DNA of 34,051 bases from Bacteroidia bacterium (GCA_025358395.1 JANYJT010000176.1:1-34051); one strand, 5' to 3'; counted from the first letter of the stretch, positions 15,854 to 23,899 are shown. The notes: a model not told the origin generated them from the sequence alone. Made by a program: numbers and translations.

Positions 15854-18793
15854 TCATCCTTTCGGATTCGCCTTGTAGGGCAGCTTCGCCATCTTCTCGA
15901 CCTCCAGCGAGGGAAAGCCGAACTCCTGCACCACCCTACCCAGGATCAGGTAGACGCCGGGCCCTTTGAACGGATAGCTCTTCAAAGAATCGGGGAAATG
16001 CACTGTGTCGAAGAAATTGCCGGTACAATCGACGAAGGTCCCGAAATGCATGATCTCCCTTTTGCTGGTCCGCACGTATTTGATGGTGACCATCCGCCCG
16101 ACCATCCTGATCTTTTTTCCCGGATGCTGCAAAAGATCCCTGGCCATCGCCTCTCCCCTGAAGCTGGTCTGCAGCAGATCGAACATGCTCATGGTGACCG
16201 GAAAGCCCAGCAGCTCGATCTCGTCGTAGGCATCCCCGATAGGGGAATAGTCCAGCACCGGCATCTCAAAGCTCTTGTGCTCTGTGGGAAACATGCTGCC
16301 CGGAAGAACCCTGACCGGTGCTTTTCTCAGATAAAGCTGCGACTCCCACAAAAGGGAGCATTTGTTGGGCTCCAGGTCTCGGAAGGCTCCCAGCCGGACC
16401 AGTATCACCAGCTGCTCCTTGCCGATGGGCACCCGGTCGATGAACTCATGGATGGAGCGGTAGGCGCCGTGGCACTTGCGTTCGCTCACGATCAGGTCGA
16501 TGGTCACACTTTCCAGATTTTGAACGTGAACAAATCCCATGAAAATGGTCTTGCCGACAATCCTGGTAAGGTTCAGACTCCTGTTGATGCAGGGCAGCTC
16601 GATGGTGGCGCCCTGCCGCTGCGCTTCGTTGAAATAGACCCAGGTATGGTAAAATCCGCCGAAATTGTTGATCACGGCTACCATGAATTCGAGGGGATGA
16701 TGCGCCTTCAGGTAGAGGCTCTGAAAACTCTCCACGGCGTAAGAGGCGGAGTGGGCCTTCGAAAAGGAGTAGCCCGCGAAGGATTCGATCTGCCGCCATA
16801 CCTCCCTGGCCAACTCATCGGAATGGCCCATCTCCCTGCAGTTGGAGAAGTATTTCTCTTCGATCTGTTTGAACTCCCTGAGCGACCGGTATTTCCCCGA
16901 CATGGCGCGCCGGAGCACGTCGGCGTCGGCAAGATCCAATCCGGCAAAATGGTGGGCCACCTTGATCACATCCTCCTGGAACACCATCACGCCATAGGTC
17001 TCACTCAGCTGTTCCTTCATGATGGGATGGAGATAGGTGAAATCGTTGGGGTGGTGAAACCGCCTGATGTACTCGCGCATCATCCCGGATTTGGCTACCC
17101 CGGGCCGGATGATCGAACTGGCGGCCACCAGACTGAGGTAATTGTCGCACCGCAGCTTCTTCAGCAGTCCGCGCATGGCGGGACTCTCGATGTAAAAACA
17201 GCCGATGGTCTCGCCATCTTTCAGCTGCTGCCTGACCTTGGCATCCGCGAAAAATTTGTCCACCTGGTGAATGTCTATCTCTTTGCCTCCGTTCCCGACG
17301 ATGATCTCCACCGCCTCTTTGATGTGGCCGATCCCCCGCTGACTGAGGATATCCAGCTTCTCAAAACCCATCTCCTCTGCGATGTACATGTCCCACTGGG
17401 TGGTCAGAAACCCCTTGGGCGGCATATCCAAAGCACAATAATAGCTGATGGGCTCTTCGGTCACGAGCATTCCGCCGGCATGAATCGTGCGCATGTTGGG
17501 AAAATCAAGCACCTCCTGCCCCAGTGTCTTGATCAGATTGGCCGTCTCATAGTTGTTGTAGCTGTTCGCCGGATCGTTCACCAGCAGGTCTATCTCCTCC
17601 TTGGGCAATCCGAAGACCTTGCCCAGCTCCCTGAGGATGGACTTGTCGCGGAAGGTGGAGGTGGCGCCCAGCAGGGCCGCATGGTTCTTTCCGTACCTTT
17701 TGAAGATGTAGTCCTGCACCTGATCGCGGTCTTTCCAGGAGAAGTCGATGTCGAAGTCGGGCGGACTGGTGCGTTTGGGATTCAGAAAGCGTTCAAAATA
17801 AAGATCCAGCCTGATGGGATCCACGTCGGTGATGCGCAGGCAGTAGGCCACGATGCTGTTGGCGCCGCTCCCCCTCCCCACATGGTAAAATCCCCTTGAC
17901 ATGCTGTAGTGGACGATGTCCCAGGCAATCAGGAAATAGGAGGAGAAGCCAAGGTTGTCGATGATCTCCAGCTCATGACTGATCCGCTCCTTTGCGGTCT
18001 GGTTATTTTTGCCGTAGCGGTAGAGCATCCCGTCGTTGGCCAGCTTCTGCAGAAGCAGCCGGTCGTCCTCCCTGGTCTTGCTGTAGGTGCGCTTGTTCTT
18101 GCTCACTTTAAATTCGATGTCGATGGAACACTGCTCCATCAGCCATTCCGTATTCTCGGTGATCTCGGGATGGTATTGAAAGAGCTCGTGCAGCTTCCAG
18201 GGAGCCACCATCACCTGATCAGGATCGGCAAACTGGTGCGGCTGCAGCTTGCTCAGCAGCGTGTTGCGGTCGATGGCACGCAGGCATTTGTGGATCAGCA
18301 AAGATCTGTCGTCCAATAAAGTAACAGGCTGCCAAACAACCAACTTCTCCGGATAGTTGAGATATTCGGAGGTGACAAGCTTGTTGACCTGATGCGGCCT
18401 GATGCCGATGAACTCATTTTCGGCCAGCACCGAACCCGGCATTTTTCCGAACGGATAGATCACAAATACCTGACTGAAATCCGGTGCCTCTTCTGCATAT
18501 TTTTTTCCGCTCAGGTTGTGCCGGGTGAGGCATTCATTGAGCTCTCTCAACCCTTCCCTGTTTTTGGCAATCCCGATAAAAAGCAGCTCATCCCCGTTCC
18601 TGAACTCCACGCCGGCAATGGGTCTGATGTTCCGTTCCTTCGCCTTTTTGATGAATTCCGGAATCCCCATGGAGGTATTGATGTCCGTCAGCGCAAGCAC
18701 AGAGATACCATTCACCACGGCCTGGTCCAGCAGCTGATCGATGCCCATGGTGCCGTAACGGAGGCTGAAATAGGAGTGGGTGTTGAGGTACAT
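15854..18793 (-). CDS. short DnaE-type DNA polymerase III alpha subunit, probably translesion (DnaE2/ImuC-like role)
   Basis: 979 residues, shorter than replicative DnaE (about 1160 or more). An N-terminal PHP domain (MYLNTHSYFSLRYG) has lost one usual metal ligand: the family's TDH reads TDI at 37-39, so proofreading there is doubtful. Catalytic aspartates are present: PDFDIDF gives Asp346 and Asp348, and KLDIL gives Asp481. Palm and fingers run to about 700, then helix-hairpin-helix and an OB-fold at about 890-970; no C-terminal tau-binding tail follows. The gene lies 76 bases after dinB on the same strand, so both probably respond to the S24 repressor. Its own start has no clear ribosome-binding site and is preceded by a pyrimidine-rich tract. 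The higher GC content is shared with its neighbours. Confidence 0.9.
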   Translation of the reverse strand: MYLNTHSYFSLRYGTMGIDQLLDQAVVNGISVLALTDINTSMGIPEFIKKAKERNIRPIAGVEFRNGDELLFIGIAKNREGLRELNECLTRHNLSGKKYAEEAPDFSQVFVIYPFGKMPGSVLAENEFIGIRPHQVNKLVTSEYLNYPEKLVVWQPVTLLDDRSLLIHKCLRAIDRNTLLSKLQPHQFADPDQVMVAPWKLHELFQYHPEITENTEWLMEQCSIDIEFKVSKNKRTYSKTREDDRLLLQKLANDGMLYRYGKNNQTAKERISHELEIIDNLGFSSYFLIAWDIVHYSMSRGFYHVGRGSGANSIVAYCLRITDVDPIRLDLYFERFLNPKRTSPPDFDIDFSWKDRDQVQDYIFKRYGKNHAALLGATSTFRDKSILRELGKVFGLPKEEIDLLVNDPANSYNNYETANLIKTLGQEVLDFPNMRTIHAGGMLVTEEPISYYCALDMPPKGFLTTQWDMYIAEEMGFEKLDILSQRGIGHIKEAVEIIVGNGGKEIDIHQVDKFFADAKVRQQLKDGETIGCFYIESPAMRGLLKKLRCDNYLSLVAASSIIRPGVAKSGMMREYIRRFHHPNDFTYLHPIMKEQLSETYGVMVFQEDVIKVAHHFAGLDLADADVLRRAMSGKYRSLREFKQIEEKYFSNCREMGHSDELAREVWRQIESFAGYSFSKAHSASYAVESFQSLYLKAHHPLEFMVAVINNFGGFYHTWVYFNEAQRQGATIELPCINRSLNLTRIVGKTIFMGFVHVQNLESVTIDLIVSERKCHGAYRSIHEFIDRVPIGKEQLVILVRLGAFRDLEPNKCSLLWESQLYLRKAPVRVLPGSMFPTEHKSFEMPVLDYSPIGDAYDEIELLGFPVTMSMFDLLQTSFRGEAMARDLLQHPGKKIRMVGRMVTIKYVRTSKREIMHFGTFVDCTGNFFDTVHFPDSLKSYPFKGPGVYLILGRVVQEFGFPSLEVEKMAKLPYKANPKG

Positions 18794-18811
18794 GGGGGGA
18801 GTTGAGAGTGT

Positions 18812-18843
18812 GAAGATGAGAAGATGGGAGGGTGGGAAGATGG
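18812..18843. repeat. four tandem GAAGATGG-like 8-base words upstream of dnaE
   Basis: Four consecutive 8-base words (GAAGATGA, GAAGATGG, GAGGGTGG, GAAGATGG) lie in the short dinB-dnaE gap, purine-rich on the + strand. In the transcript they form a C/U-rich leader just before the dnaE start. They abut a perfect hairpin. Confidence 0.7.
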
Positions 18844-18844
18844 G

Positions 18845-18877
18845 ACACCTGACAGGTTTCCAAAACCTGTCAGGTGT
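18845..18877. repeat. perfect 15-bp palindrome (REP-like) at the dinB stop
   Basis: The arms ACACCTGACAGGTTT (18845-18859) and its exact complement (18863-18877) are separated by three bases. The palindrome supplies the last codon and stop (TGA) of dinB. It would form a strong RNA hairpin between dinB and dnaE and may weaken readthrough or protect the dinB message. The ACCTGACAGGT core resembles a short repeat that I associate with Bacteroidota genomes; the copy number in this genome cannot be seen. Confidence 0.88.
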
Positions 18878-20033
18878 TTAACGCAGGCATCCCTGAAGCT
18901 CGTCGGATCGCCCCTGCACCAAAGCGAAGCCGGATCTTGTCCATGGAGAGATAAAGCTTGATCTGCTCCTCGTTGTTGTCGAACAGATCCAGCTGCTGCA
19001 CCCCGTGAATCAGTCCGCCGAGCTTCACCCCGATCAGCCGTATCAGCATCCGTCGTTCGTACAGCCGCCTGAACAACTCCCTGACAATCCCGATCAGGAC
19101 GTGGTCGAAAGAGGTGTAGGCAATCTTCTTTTGCAGCGTATGCGTATCATAATTGGAATACCTGATTTTGACCGTGACCACGGAGGTGAGCTTCTCATTT
19201 TTGCGCAGCTTGAAGCAGAGTTTCTCCGTCATCGATATCAGCAGCCGGTCGAGCATTGCCACATCGATGGTATCGGTCTCGAAGGTACGCTCCTTGCTGA
19301 TGGATTTCTCCTCGCTGTAGGGTACCACCGGGGTAAAATCGATGCCGTGGGCACGCCGCCAGATCTCGATGCCGTTCTTGCCCAGCACACTCTGCACCAT
19401 CTCGGCCGGTACGGCACTCAGGGTCTGGATCGTGGACACCCCCATCGACCGCAGCAGCTGGTAGGTCTTGCTCCCAACCCCGGGAATCTTTTTGATCGAC
19501 AACGGATTCAGGAAGGGCTGAACCGAATCTTTGACCACATACTTCTCCCCATTGGGCTTGGCTTCTCCCGTGGCAATCTTGCTGACGGTTTTGTTGACGG
19601 ATAATCCGAATGAGATAGGCAGTCCCGTTTCGTCCATGATGGATTGGCGCAGCTCGTGCGACCACTTGAGGGATCCCCAGTAGCGGTCGATACCGGTGAT
19701 GTCGAGGTAGTGCTCATCGATGGAAGCCTTTTCGTACGTGGGCGCCTTTTCGGCGATCACATCCGTCACCAGTTTGGAGTATTTGCTGTAGGAGTCCATG
19801 TCGCCGCGGATCACGACGGCTTCGCGGCAGAGGTTCAGGGCCATCTTCATCGGCATGGCCGAATGAACACCGAACCGCCGGGCTTCGTAGCTGCAGCTGG
19901 CCACCACCCCGCGGTCGGAGATTCCACCGATGACCACAGGCTTCCCAATGAGATCCGAGTTGAGCAACCGCTCAACCGATACGAAAAACGTATCCAGATC
20001 CATGTGTAATATTGTTCGGTCCAGCAGTTGCAT
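18870..20033 (-). CDS. dinB: Y-family DNA polymerase (DinB/Pol IV type)
   Basis: 387 residues. The catalytic residues are intact: Asp12 in HMDLDTFF and Asp106-Glu107 in SIDEHYLD, unlike the inactive ImuB proteins. The steric region and SKIATGEAKPNGEK block (about 151-164) are typical. A helix-hairpin-helix thumb (KKIPGVGSKTYQLL) and little-finger domain follow. QLDLF (347-351) is a near-ideal beta-clamp-binding pentapeptide, placed 36 residues before the end. The role is error-prone bypass of DNA lesions. It is divergent from the XRE/S24 gene across 95 bases and precedes dnaE. The final codon and stop lie in a palindromic repeat, so the terminus may have been reset by that insertion. Confidence 0.93.
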   Translation of the reverse strand: MQLLDRTILHMDLDTFFVSVERLLNSDLIGKPVVIGGISDRGVVASCSYEARRFGVHSAMPMKMALNLCREAVVIRGDMDSYSKYSKLVTDVIAEKAPTYEKASIDEHYLDITGIDRYWGSLKWSHELRQSIMDETGLPISFGLSVNKTVSKIATGEAKPNGEKYVVKDSVQPFLNPLSIKKIPGVGSKTYQLLRSMGVSTIQTLSAVPAEMVQSVLGKNGIEIWRRAHGIDFTPVVPYSEEKSISKERTFETDTIDVAMLDRLLISMTEKLCFKLRKNEKLTSVVTVKIRYSNYDTHTLQKKIAYTSFDHVLIGIVRELFRRLYERRMLIRLIGVKLGGLIHGVQQLDLFDNNEEQIKLYLSMDKIRLRFGAGAIRRASGMPALNT

Positions 20034-20039
20034 TTTTTA

Positions 20040-20071
20040 TTTGGTTCATTCGGAATAATTGTTTACTTTTG
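20040..20071 (+). promoter_or_regulatory. Bacteroidota-type promoter of the XRE/S24 gene
   Basis: TTTG (20040-20043), 20-base spacer, then TACTTTTG (20064-20071), an exact match to the -33 TTTG / -7 TAnnTTTG consensus. Transcription would start near 20078, giving a leader of about 50 bases. The -33 element lies only about 6 bases upstream of the dinB start codon on the other strand. Confidence 0.75.
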
Positions 20072-20084
20072 ACTATATAAATGT

Positions 20085-20095
20085 CAATCGTACGA
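20085..20095 (-). promoter_or_regulatory. candidate dinB promoter -7 element overlapped by an 8-base palindrome (possible S24 operator)
   Basis: On the minus strand TACGATTG (20092 to 20085) matches TAnnTTTG with one difference. The perfect palindrome TCGTACGA (20088-20095) overlaps it and sits in the leader of the XRE/S24 message, where a bound repressor could block both genes. Only one copy is seen, so its role as the operator is inference. Confidence 0.35.
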
Positions 20096-20128
20096 CTACA
20101 ATATAAACTATTTTAAAACATTTGGTAC

Positions 20129-20926
20129 ATGTTTCTCTCAGAAAATTTAAAATTTTTGCGAAAAAGGAGGAAGCTCACACAGCAGGACCTGGCAGAGACG
20201 CTGAATACCAAGCGGTCGAGCATCAACAATTATGAGAACGGGACGACTTTCCCGCCTGTCGGCATTCTGATCGGCCTCTCCGATCTGTTTCATCTCTCCA
20301 TCGATACGCTGGTGCGCATCAACCTGTCGGGATTGCGCGAGAGCCAGATGTATGTCATCGAGCACGGATCGGATGTATTTGTGCGGGGAAATGAGGTGCG
20401 TGTACTGGCCACTACCGTGGATTCGCGCAACAAGGACAACATCGAGATTGTATCCATCAAGGCGAAGGCCGGTTACACGACGGGCTATTTCGATCCGGAA
20501 TTTATCTCCGCACTGCCCAACTTTCAGCTTCCGATCTTAACCAGGGACAAGAAATACCGCGCCTTCCAGATCTCGGGCGATTCGATGCTCCCGATCCGCG
20601 ACAAAAGTTGGGTGGTGGGCGAATATGTGCAGGATCTGAACGCCATCAAAGACGACCACCCCTACATCGTTTTGACCCTGAATGAAGGAATCGTCTTCAA
20701 ATTGATAAAGAATGAACTGGCAGGAAAGGGAAGCCTGAAGATGATCTCCCTCAACACCGAATATGTGCCCTACGACCTGCCGGTCAGCGAAATCAGGGAG
20801 GTATGGAAATTCGTGCTGTACATCACCGATGAGATTCCCGAACCGGCCGACAACCAGCAGATCTTTAAAAAACTGGAAGAGATTCAGAAAGAGATTGTTG
20901 GGATAAGAAATCAGGGTACTGTTTAG
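20129..20926 (+). CDS. LexA-like repressor: XRE helix-turn-helix plus S24 self-cleaving peptidase domain
   Basis: 265 residues. The N-terminal XRE helix-turn-helix is at about 6-60 (RKLTQQDLAETLNTKRSSIN). The C-terminal S24 domain has the three marks of self-cleavage: Ala114-Gly115 as the scissile bond (KAKAGYTT), Ser152 in SGDSMLP and Lys191 in GIVFKLIKN; the spacing is close to LexA Ala84/Ser119/Lys156. It should be cleaved on RecA-ssDNA filaments and so derepress damage genes. It is divergent from dinB-dnaE, the most likely target, and probably self-controlled. The last 35 residues form a helical polar tail absent from classic LexA. It could equally be a phage-type CI regulator, but no phage genes are nearby. 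Confidence 0.9.
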   Translation: MFLSENLKFLRKRRKLTQQDLAETLNTKRSSINNYENGTTFPPVGILIGLSDLFHLSIDTLVRINLSGLRESQMYVIEHGSDVFVRGNEVRVLATTVDSRNKDNIEIVSIKAKAGYTTGYFDPEFISALPNFQLPILTRDKKYRAFQISGDSMLPIRDKSWVVGEYVQDLNAIKDDHPYIVLTLNEGIVFKLIKNELAGKGSLKMISLNTEYVPYDLPVSEIREVWKFVLYITDEIPEPADNQQIFKKLEEIQKEIVGIRNQGTV

Positions 20927-20945
20927 GCAATCAGGGTTAGTCCTT

Positions 20946-21302
20946 TCAATATTTTTGTATCAGTACATCCGTAGATATATGCATCCGCTGGTTTATTTTA
21001 CGAATCATATCCAGAGATAGCTTTCTCTTTTTATTTAATACTTCAGTAACCCGACTCCTAAATCCAATAACGTCCGCTAAATCTTTGGGTTTATAGTTTA
21101 ATTGCTCCATCCTGAATTTAATGGCTTCGATGGGGTCAGGCAAATCAATTGGACAACTAAAATTCTCGTAATTATTTATCAACAAAGACAACAATTCCAA
21201 TTCATCTCCTTCTGCCGTACCCGGCTCAGAGTCAAATATCATTTCAAGTCGGCTGAGGGCTTGTTTATACTCTTCTTCAGTCTTTATCACCTTCATCTCC
21301 AT
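20946..21302 (-). CDS. higA: HigA-type antitoxin with helix-turn-helix
   Basis: 118 residues from the ATG at 21302; an in-frame GTG one codon earlier also exists. The N-terminal half is an acidic helical region (about 1-60), then MEQLNYKPKDLADVIGFRSR and VTEVLNKKRKLS form an XRE helix-turn-helix. This matches antitoxins that pair with HigB toxins and bind the promoter palindrome. The gene starts two bases after the toxin stop on the same strand, so the pair is translated together. The order, toxin first, is typical for higBA. Confidence 0.9.
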   Translation of the reverse strand: MEMKVIKTEEEYKQALSRLEMIFDSEPGTAEGDELELLSLLINNYENFSCPIDLPDPIEAIKFRMEQLNYKPKDLADVIGFRSRVTEVLNKKRKLSLDMIRKINQRMHISTDVLIQKY

Positions 21303-21304
21303 CA

Positions 21305-21598
21305 CTAAATCGTTTCTGCACTAATTTTATCATACTCACCATGGGCCCCAACGAACCTTATCCAAACAATACCAAATTTGTAGTTGATCTTTATAACCAA
21401 TCGGTAGGTATTACCTTTTATATTAATTACAACCCGATTATCCTGCAAAATGCTTGCAGATGGATAGTCCATCTTTATATCATTTGGCGACATCCAGTTG
21501 GATTTTTCAGCTTCATTGTACCAAGCTTTTAGTTGATGCTCACAGTCACCATGAATTAACCAAAAATCCCTTAATGTGCTTTTTGCAATGACTCTCAC
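21305..21598 (-). CDS. higB: HigB-type toxin, ribosome-dependent mRNA interferase (GTG start)
   Basis: 97 residues from a GTG at 21598, giving the family-typical start VRVIAKSTLRDFW followed by CEHQLKAWYNEAEKSNW. The middle SILQDNRVVINIKGNTYRL and the end IVWIRFVGAHGEYDKI match HigB toxins of the RelE fold, which cut mRNA on the ribosome. A TTG at 21616 would add six residues, but it lies inside the TATCTTTG promoter element, so it is rejected. The leader is very short (about 10 bases). The toxin is kept in check by the HigA protein encoded next. Confidence 0.88.
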   Translation of the reverse strand: MRVIAKSTLRDFWLIHGDCEHQLKAWYNEAEKSNWMSPNDIKMDYPSASILQDNRVVINIKGNTYRLVIKINYKFGIVWIRFVGAHGEYDKISAETI

Positions 21599-21613
21599 GC
21601 TATCTTTTATATA

Positions 21614-21653
21614 CAAAGATAAAATAAATTTCCCAATTTGGGAAATTTATTTT
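21614..21653 (-). promoter_or_regulatory. higBA promoter inside a perfect palindrome (likely HigA operator)
   Basis: On the minus strand TTTC (21645 to 21642), a 20-base spacer and TATCTTTG (21621 to 21614) form a promoter with an exact -7 element. A perfect inverted repeat of two 14-base arms (21621-21634 AAAATAAATTTCCC and 21640-21653) with a 5-base spacer overlaps it. The palindrome also covers the stop codon of the upstream oligopeptidase gene and could weakly terminate it. Antitoxin binding here would give autorepression. Confidence 0.7.
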
Positions 21654-23776
21654 CCTATCCCCTCGAGCGTGAACAGAAAAGCGTAATTCAGCGCAAGATC
21701 CTTCAAATAATCGAACCGGCCGCTGGCGCCGCCATGACCGAATTCCATATTCGTGTGGAGTAGCAGCATATTCTTATCCGTTTTCATGTCCCGAAGTTTG
21801 GCTACCCATTTGGAGGGTTCGAAATATTGCACCTGACTGTCGTGCAAACCGGTCGTGACAAGCATGTTCGGATAATTTTTCCTTTCAACATTTTCGTAAG
21901 GCGAATAGCTCTTCATATAGAAATAGGCATCCTTGTTTTTTGGGTTGCCCCACTCATCAAACTCGTTGGTGGTGAGCGGGATATTTTCGTCCAGCATGGT
22001 ATTCACCACATCCACAAACGGCACCTGCGCGATCACCCCATGCCACAGATCCGGAGCCAGGTTGACTACTGCACCCATCAGCAAACCTCCTGCGCTGCCA
22101 CCCTGGGCATACAGATGCGGTTTGCTGGTGTATTTTTCCTTAACCAGGAATTCGCCACAGTCGATAAAGTCTGTAAAGGTGTTGATCTTCTTCATCAGCT
22201 TTCCTTCTTCATACCAGAGACGCCCCATCTCTTGTCCGCCGCGGATGTGCGCGATCGCATACACAAATCCCCTGTTCAGCAAACTCAGGCGTGTGCTGCC
22301 AAAGCTGGCATCCATGCTGAGTCCGTAACTTCCATAGCCGTAAAGAAGCAAGGGGGCATTGCCATCTTTCTTAAACCCCCTTTTGTATACCAGCGAGATG
22401 GGAACTTTAGTCCCGTCTTTGGCCGTGGCATACAGCCGCTCAGTTACATATTGATTTGAATCATAGCCACCCAAAACCTCCTGTTGCTTCTTCAACGTCT
22501 TCTCTTTGGTGACCATGTTGTAGTCATATGTCGAGAAAGGTGTTGTCAGAGAAGTATATCCATAGCGCAGGGTAGTGCTGTTGTACTCAGGATTGGTACC
22601 AAAATTGGCCATGTAAGCCGGTTCGCCGAAATCAATGTAATGTTCCGATTGATCCTTCGTACTTCTCACCCTTAATTTCACCAACCCGTCTTTGCGTTCA
22701 TTGATCACGATAAAATCTTTGAATTCTTCGACACTTTGCAGCAAAACATCTTTCCTGACGGGGATTACCTCTTTCCAGGAAGCTACGGAAGTATTGCTCA
22801 AAGGACATTCCATCAGTTTAAAATTCTTCGCGTCATCCTTGTTGGTAAGGATCAGAAATTTGTCGGCCAGCGGAATAACATCGTACAGAACATCCTTTAA
22901 CCGTGGCTGGAAGGCTTTAAAAGCTTCAACGGGTTTATCTGCATTTACCATCCTGTATTCTGAAGAGAGCGTGGCAGTCGAAACTATAAAAATGTACCGG
23001 TTATTCTTGCTCTTTCCTACGCTGATGTAATTGCTCTTGTCGGCCTCTTCATAAACCAAAACATCCTTTTGGGCATTCGTTCCCATGGTATGCCTTTGTA
23101 TCTTTTCGGACAACAGCGTCACCGGATTTTTGGCAGTATAAAAGATGGTTTTGTTGTCGTTGGCCCAGCACGGATCTCCCTCTGTATTTTCGATGGCGTC
23201 AGAAAGGATCTGACCTGTCTGCAGATCTTTGATGTGGATGGTGTACTGCCTTCTGCTCACCAGATCCACGCCAAAAGCCAGGAACCGGTTGTCTTCGCTG
23301 GTGTCAAACCCCGAAGCGGCATAATAGGCATGACCTTCTGCCATTTTATCGACATCCAGCAGTATCTCTTCAGGTGCAGTCAGGCTACCTTTTTTCCGGC
23401 AATATTTGTAATACTGTTTACCATCTTCTGTGCGTGAATAGTAGTAGTATCCGTTTTTAAAAACAGGAACACTCTCGTCTTTTTCCTTGATCCTGTTTTT
23501 CATCTCGGTGTATAAATCTGCCTGCAGCTGTTTGGTACTCTGCATGACATGATCCAGGTAGGTGTTCTCTGCCTTCAGATAATCAACCACTTTGGTGCTA
23601 TCGGGTCCTTTCCCGAAAAAATCGTACATCCAGTAATAATTGTCACGCACCTTGTCGCCGTGCAGCGTACGCCAGTGTTCCTTTTTCTCTGCTATCGGAG
23701 CTTTTGCTTTCATAAATTGAGCATTAACGGATAATACGTAAACGAAAAGTGCAAACAATACTATCGACTTTTTCAT
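21647..23776 (-). CDS. oligopeptidase B / prolyl oligopeptidase family serine peptidase (S9A), with signal peptide
   Basis: 709 residues. A signal peptide (MKKSIVLFALFVYVLSVNAQ) suggests export to the periplasm. The beta-propeller region (about 75-430) is followed by the alpha/beta hydrolase domain. The catalytic triad is visible: Ser561 in GGSAGG, Asp646 in TGLHDSQVQY and His681 in MEFGHGGASGR. The triad context and DSQVQYFEPSKWVAKLR are typical of PtrB (protease II), which cuts short peptides after Arg or Lys. The gene is followed by higBA. Symbol ptrB is possible, but S9 family members overlap. Confidence 0.9.
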   Translation of the reverse strand: MKKSIVLFALFVYVLSVNAQFMKAKAPIAEKKEHWRTLHGDKVRDNYYWMYDFFGKGPDSTKVVDYLKAENTYLDHVMQSTKQLQADLYTEMKNRIKEKDESVPVFKNGYYYYSRTEDGKQYYKYCRKKGSLTAPEEILLDVDKMAEGHAYYAASGFDTSEDNRFLAFGVDLVSRRQYTIHIKDLQTGQILSDAIENTEGDPCWANDNKTIFYTAKNPVTLLSEKIQRHTMGTNAQKDVLVYEEADKSNYISVGKSKNNRYIFIVSTATLSSEYRMVNADKPVEAFKAFQPRLKDVLYDVIPLADKFLILTNKDDAKNFKLMECPLSNTSVASWKEVIPVRKDVLLQSVEEFKDFIVINERKDGLVKLRVRSTKDQSEHYIDFGEPAYMANFGTNPEYNSTTLRYGYTSLTTPFSTYDYNMVTKEKTLKKQQEVLGGYDSNQYVTERLYATAKDGTKVPISLVYKRGFKKDGNAPLLLYGYGSYGLSMDASFGSTRLSLLNRGFVYAIAHIRGGQEMGRLWYEEGKLMKKINTFTDFIDCGEFLVKEKYTSKPHLYAQGGSAGGLLMGAVVNLAPDLWHGVIAQVPFVDVVNTMLDENIPLTTNEFDEWGNPKNKDAYFYMKSYSPYENVERKNYPNMLVTTGLHDSQVQYFEPSKWVAKLRDMKTDKNMLLLHTNMEFGHGGASGRFDYLKDLALNYAFLFTLEGIGK

Positions 23777-23835
23777 TTTATCTTGATTTTTGATGAGTAC
23801 AATGATTGGGAAACAAAATGCATTTTGCTGCCGGA

Positions 23836-23843
23836 CAAATCTA
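23836..23843 (-). promoter_or_regulatory. -7 element of the oligopeptidase gene
   Basis: TAGATTTG on the minus strand, an exact TAnnTTTG match about 60 bases upstream of the start. The -33 side is only a T-run, so this is a moderate call. The 123-base gap holds nothing else recognised. Confidence 0.45.
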
Positions 23844-23899
23844 CGTAATCTGTCTAAAAAAGTATCACTACCGTGGATTGGCTATCCGGATCAGCTGAA

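Noticed and set aside
15998..17899. A 633-codon open frame on the + strand inside dnaE
   Set aside because: It is the antisense of a well-supported polymerase gene. Long shadow frames are expected in this GC-rich stretch, and its translation matches no family I know.
18870..20033. ImuB
   Set aside because: The catalytic carboxylates that ImuB lacks are present, so it is called DinB-type.
21599..21616. TTG start for the HigB toxin at 21616
   Set aside because: The TTG is part of the TATCTTTG promoter element; GTG at 21598 gives the family-typical N-terminus.
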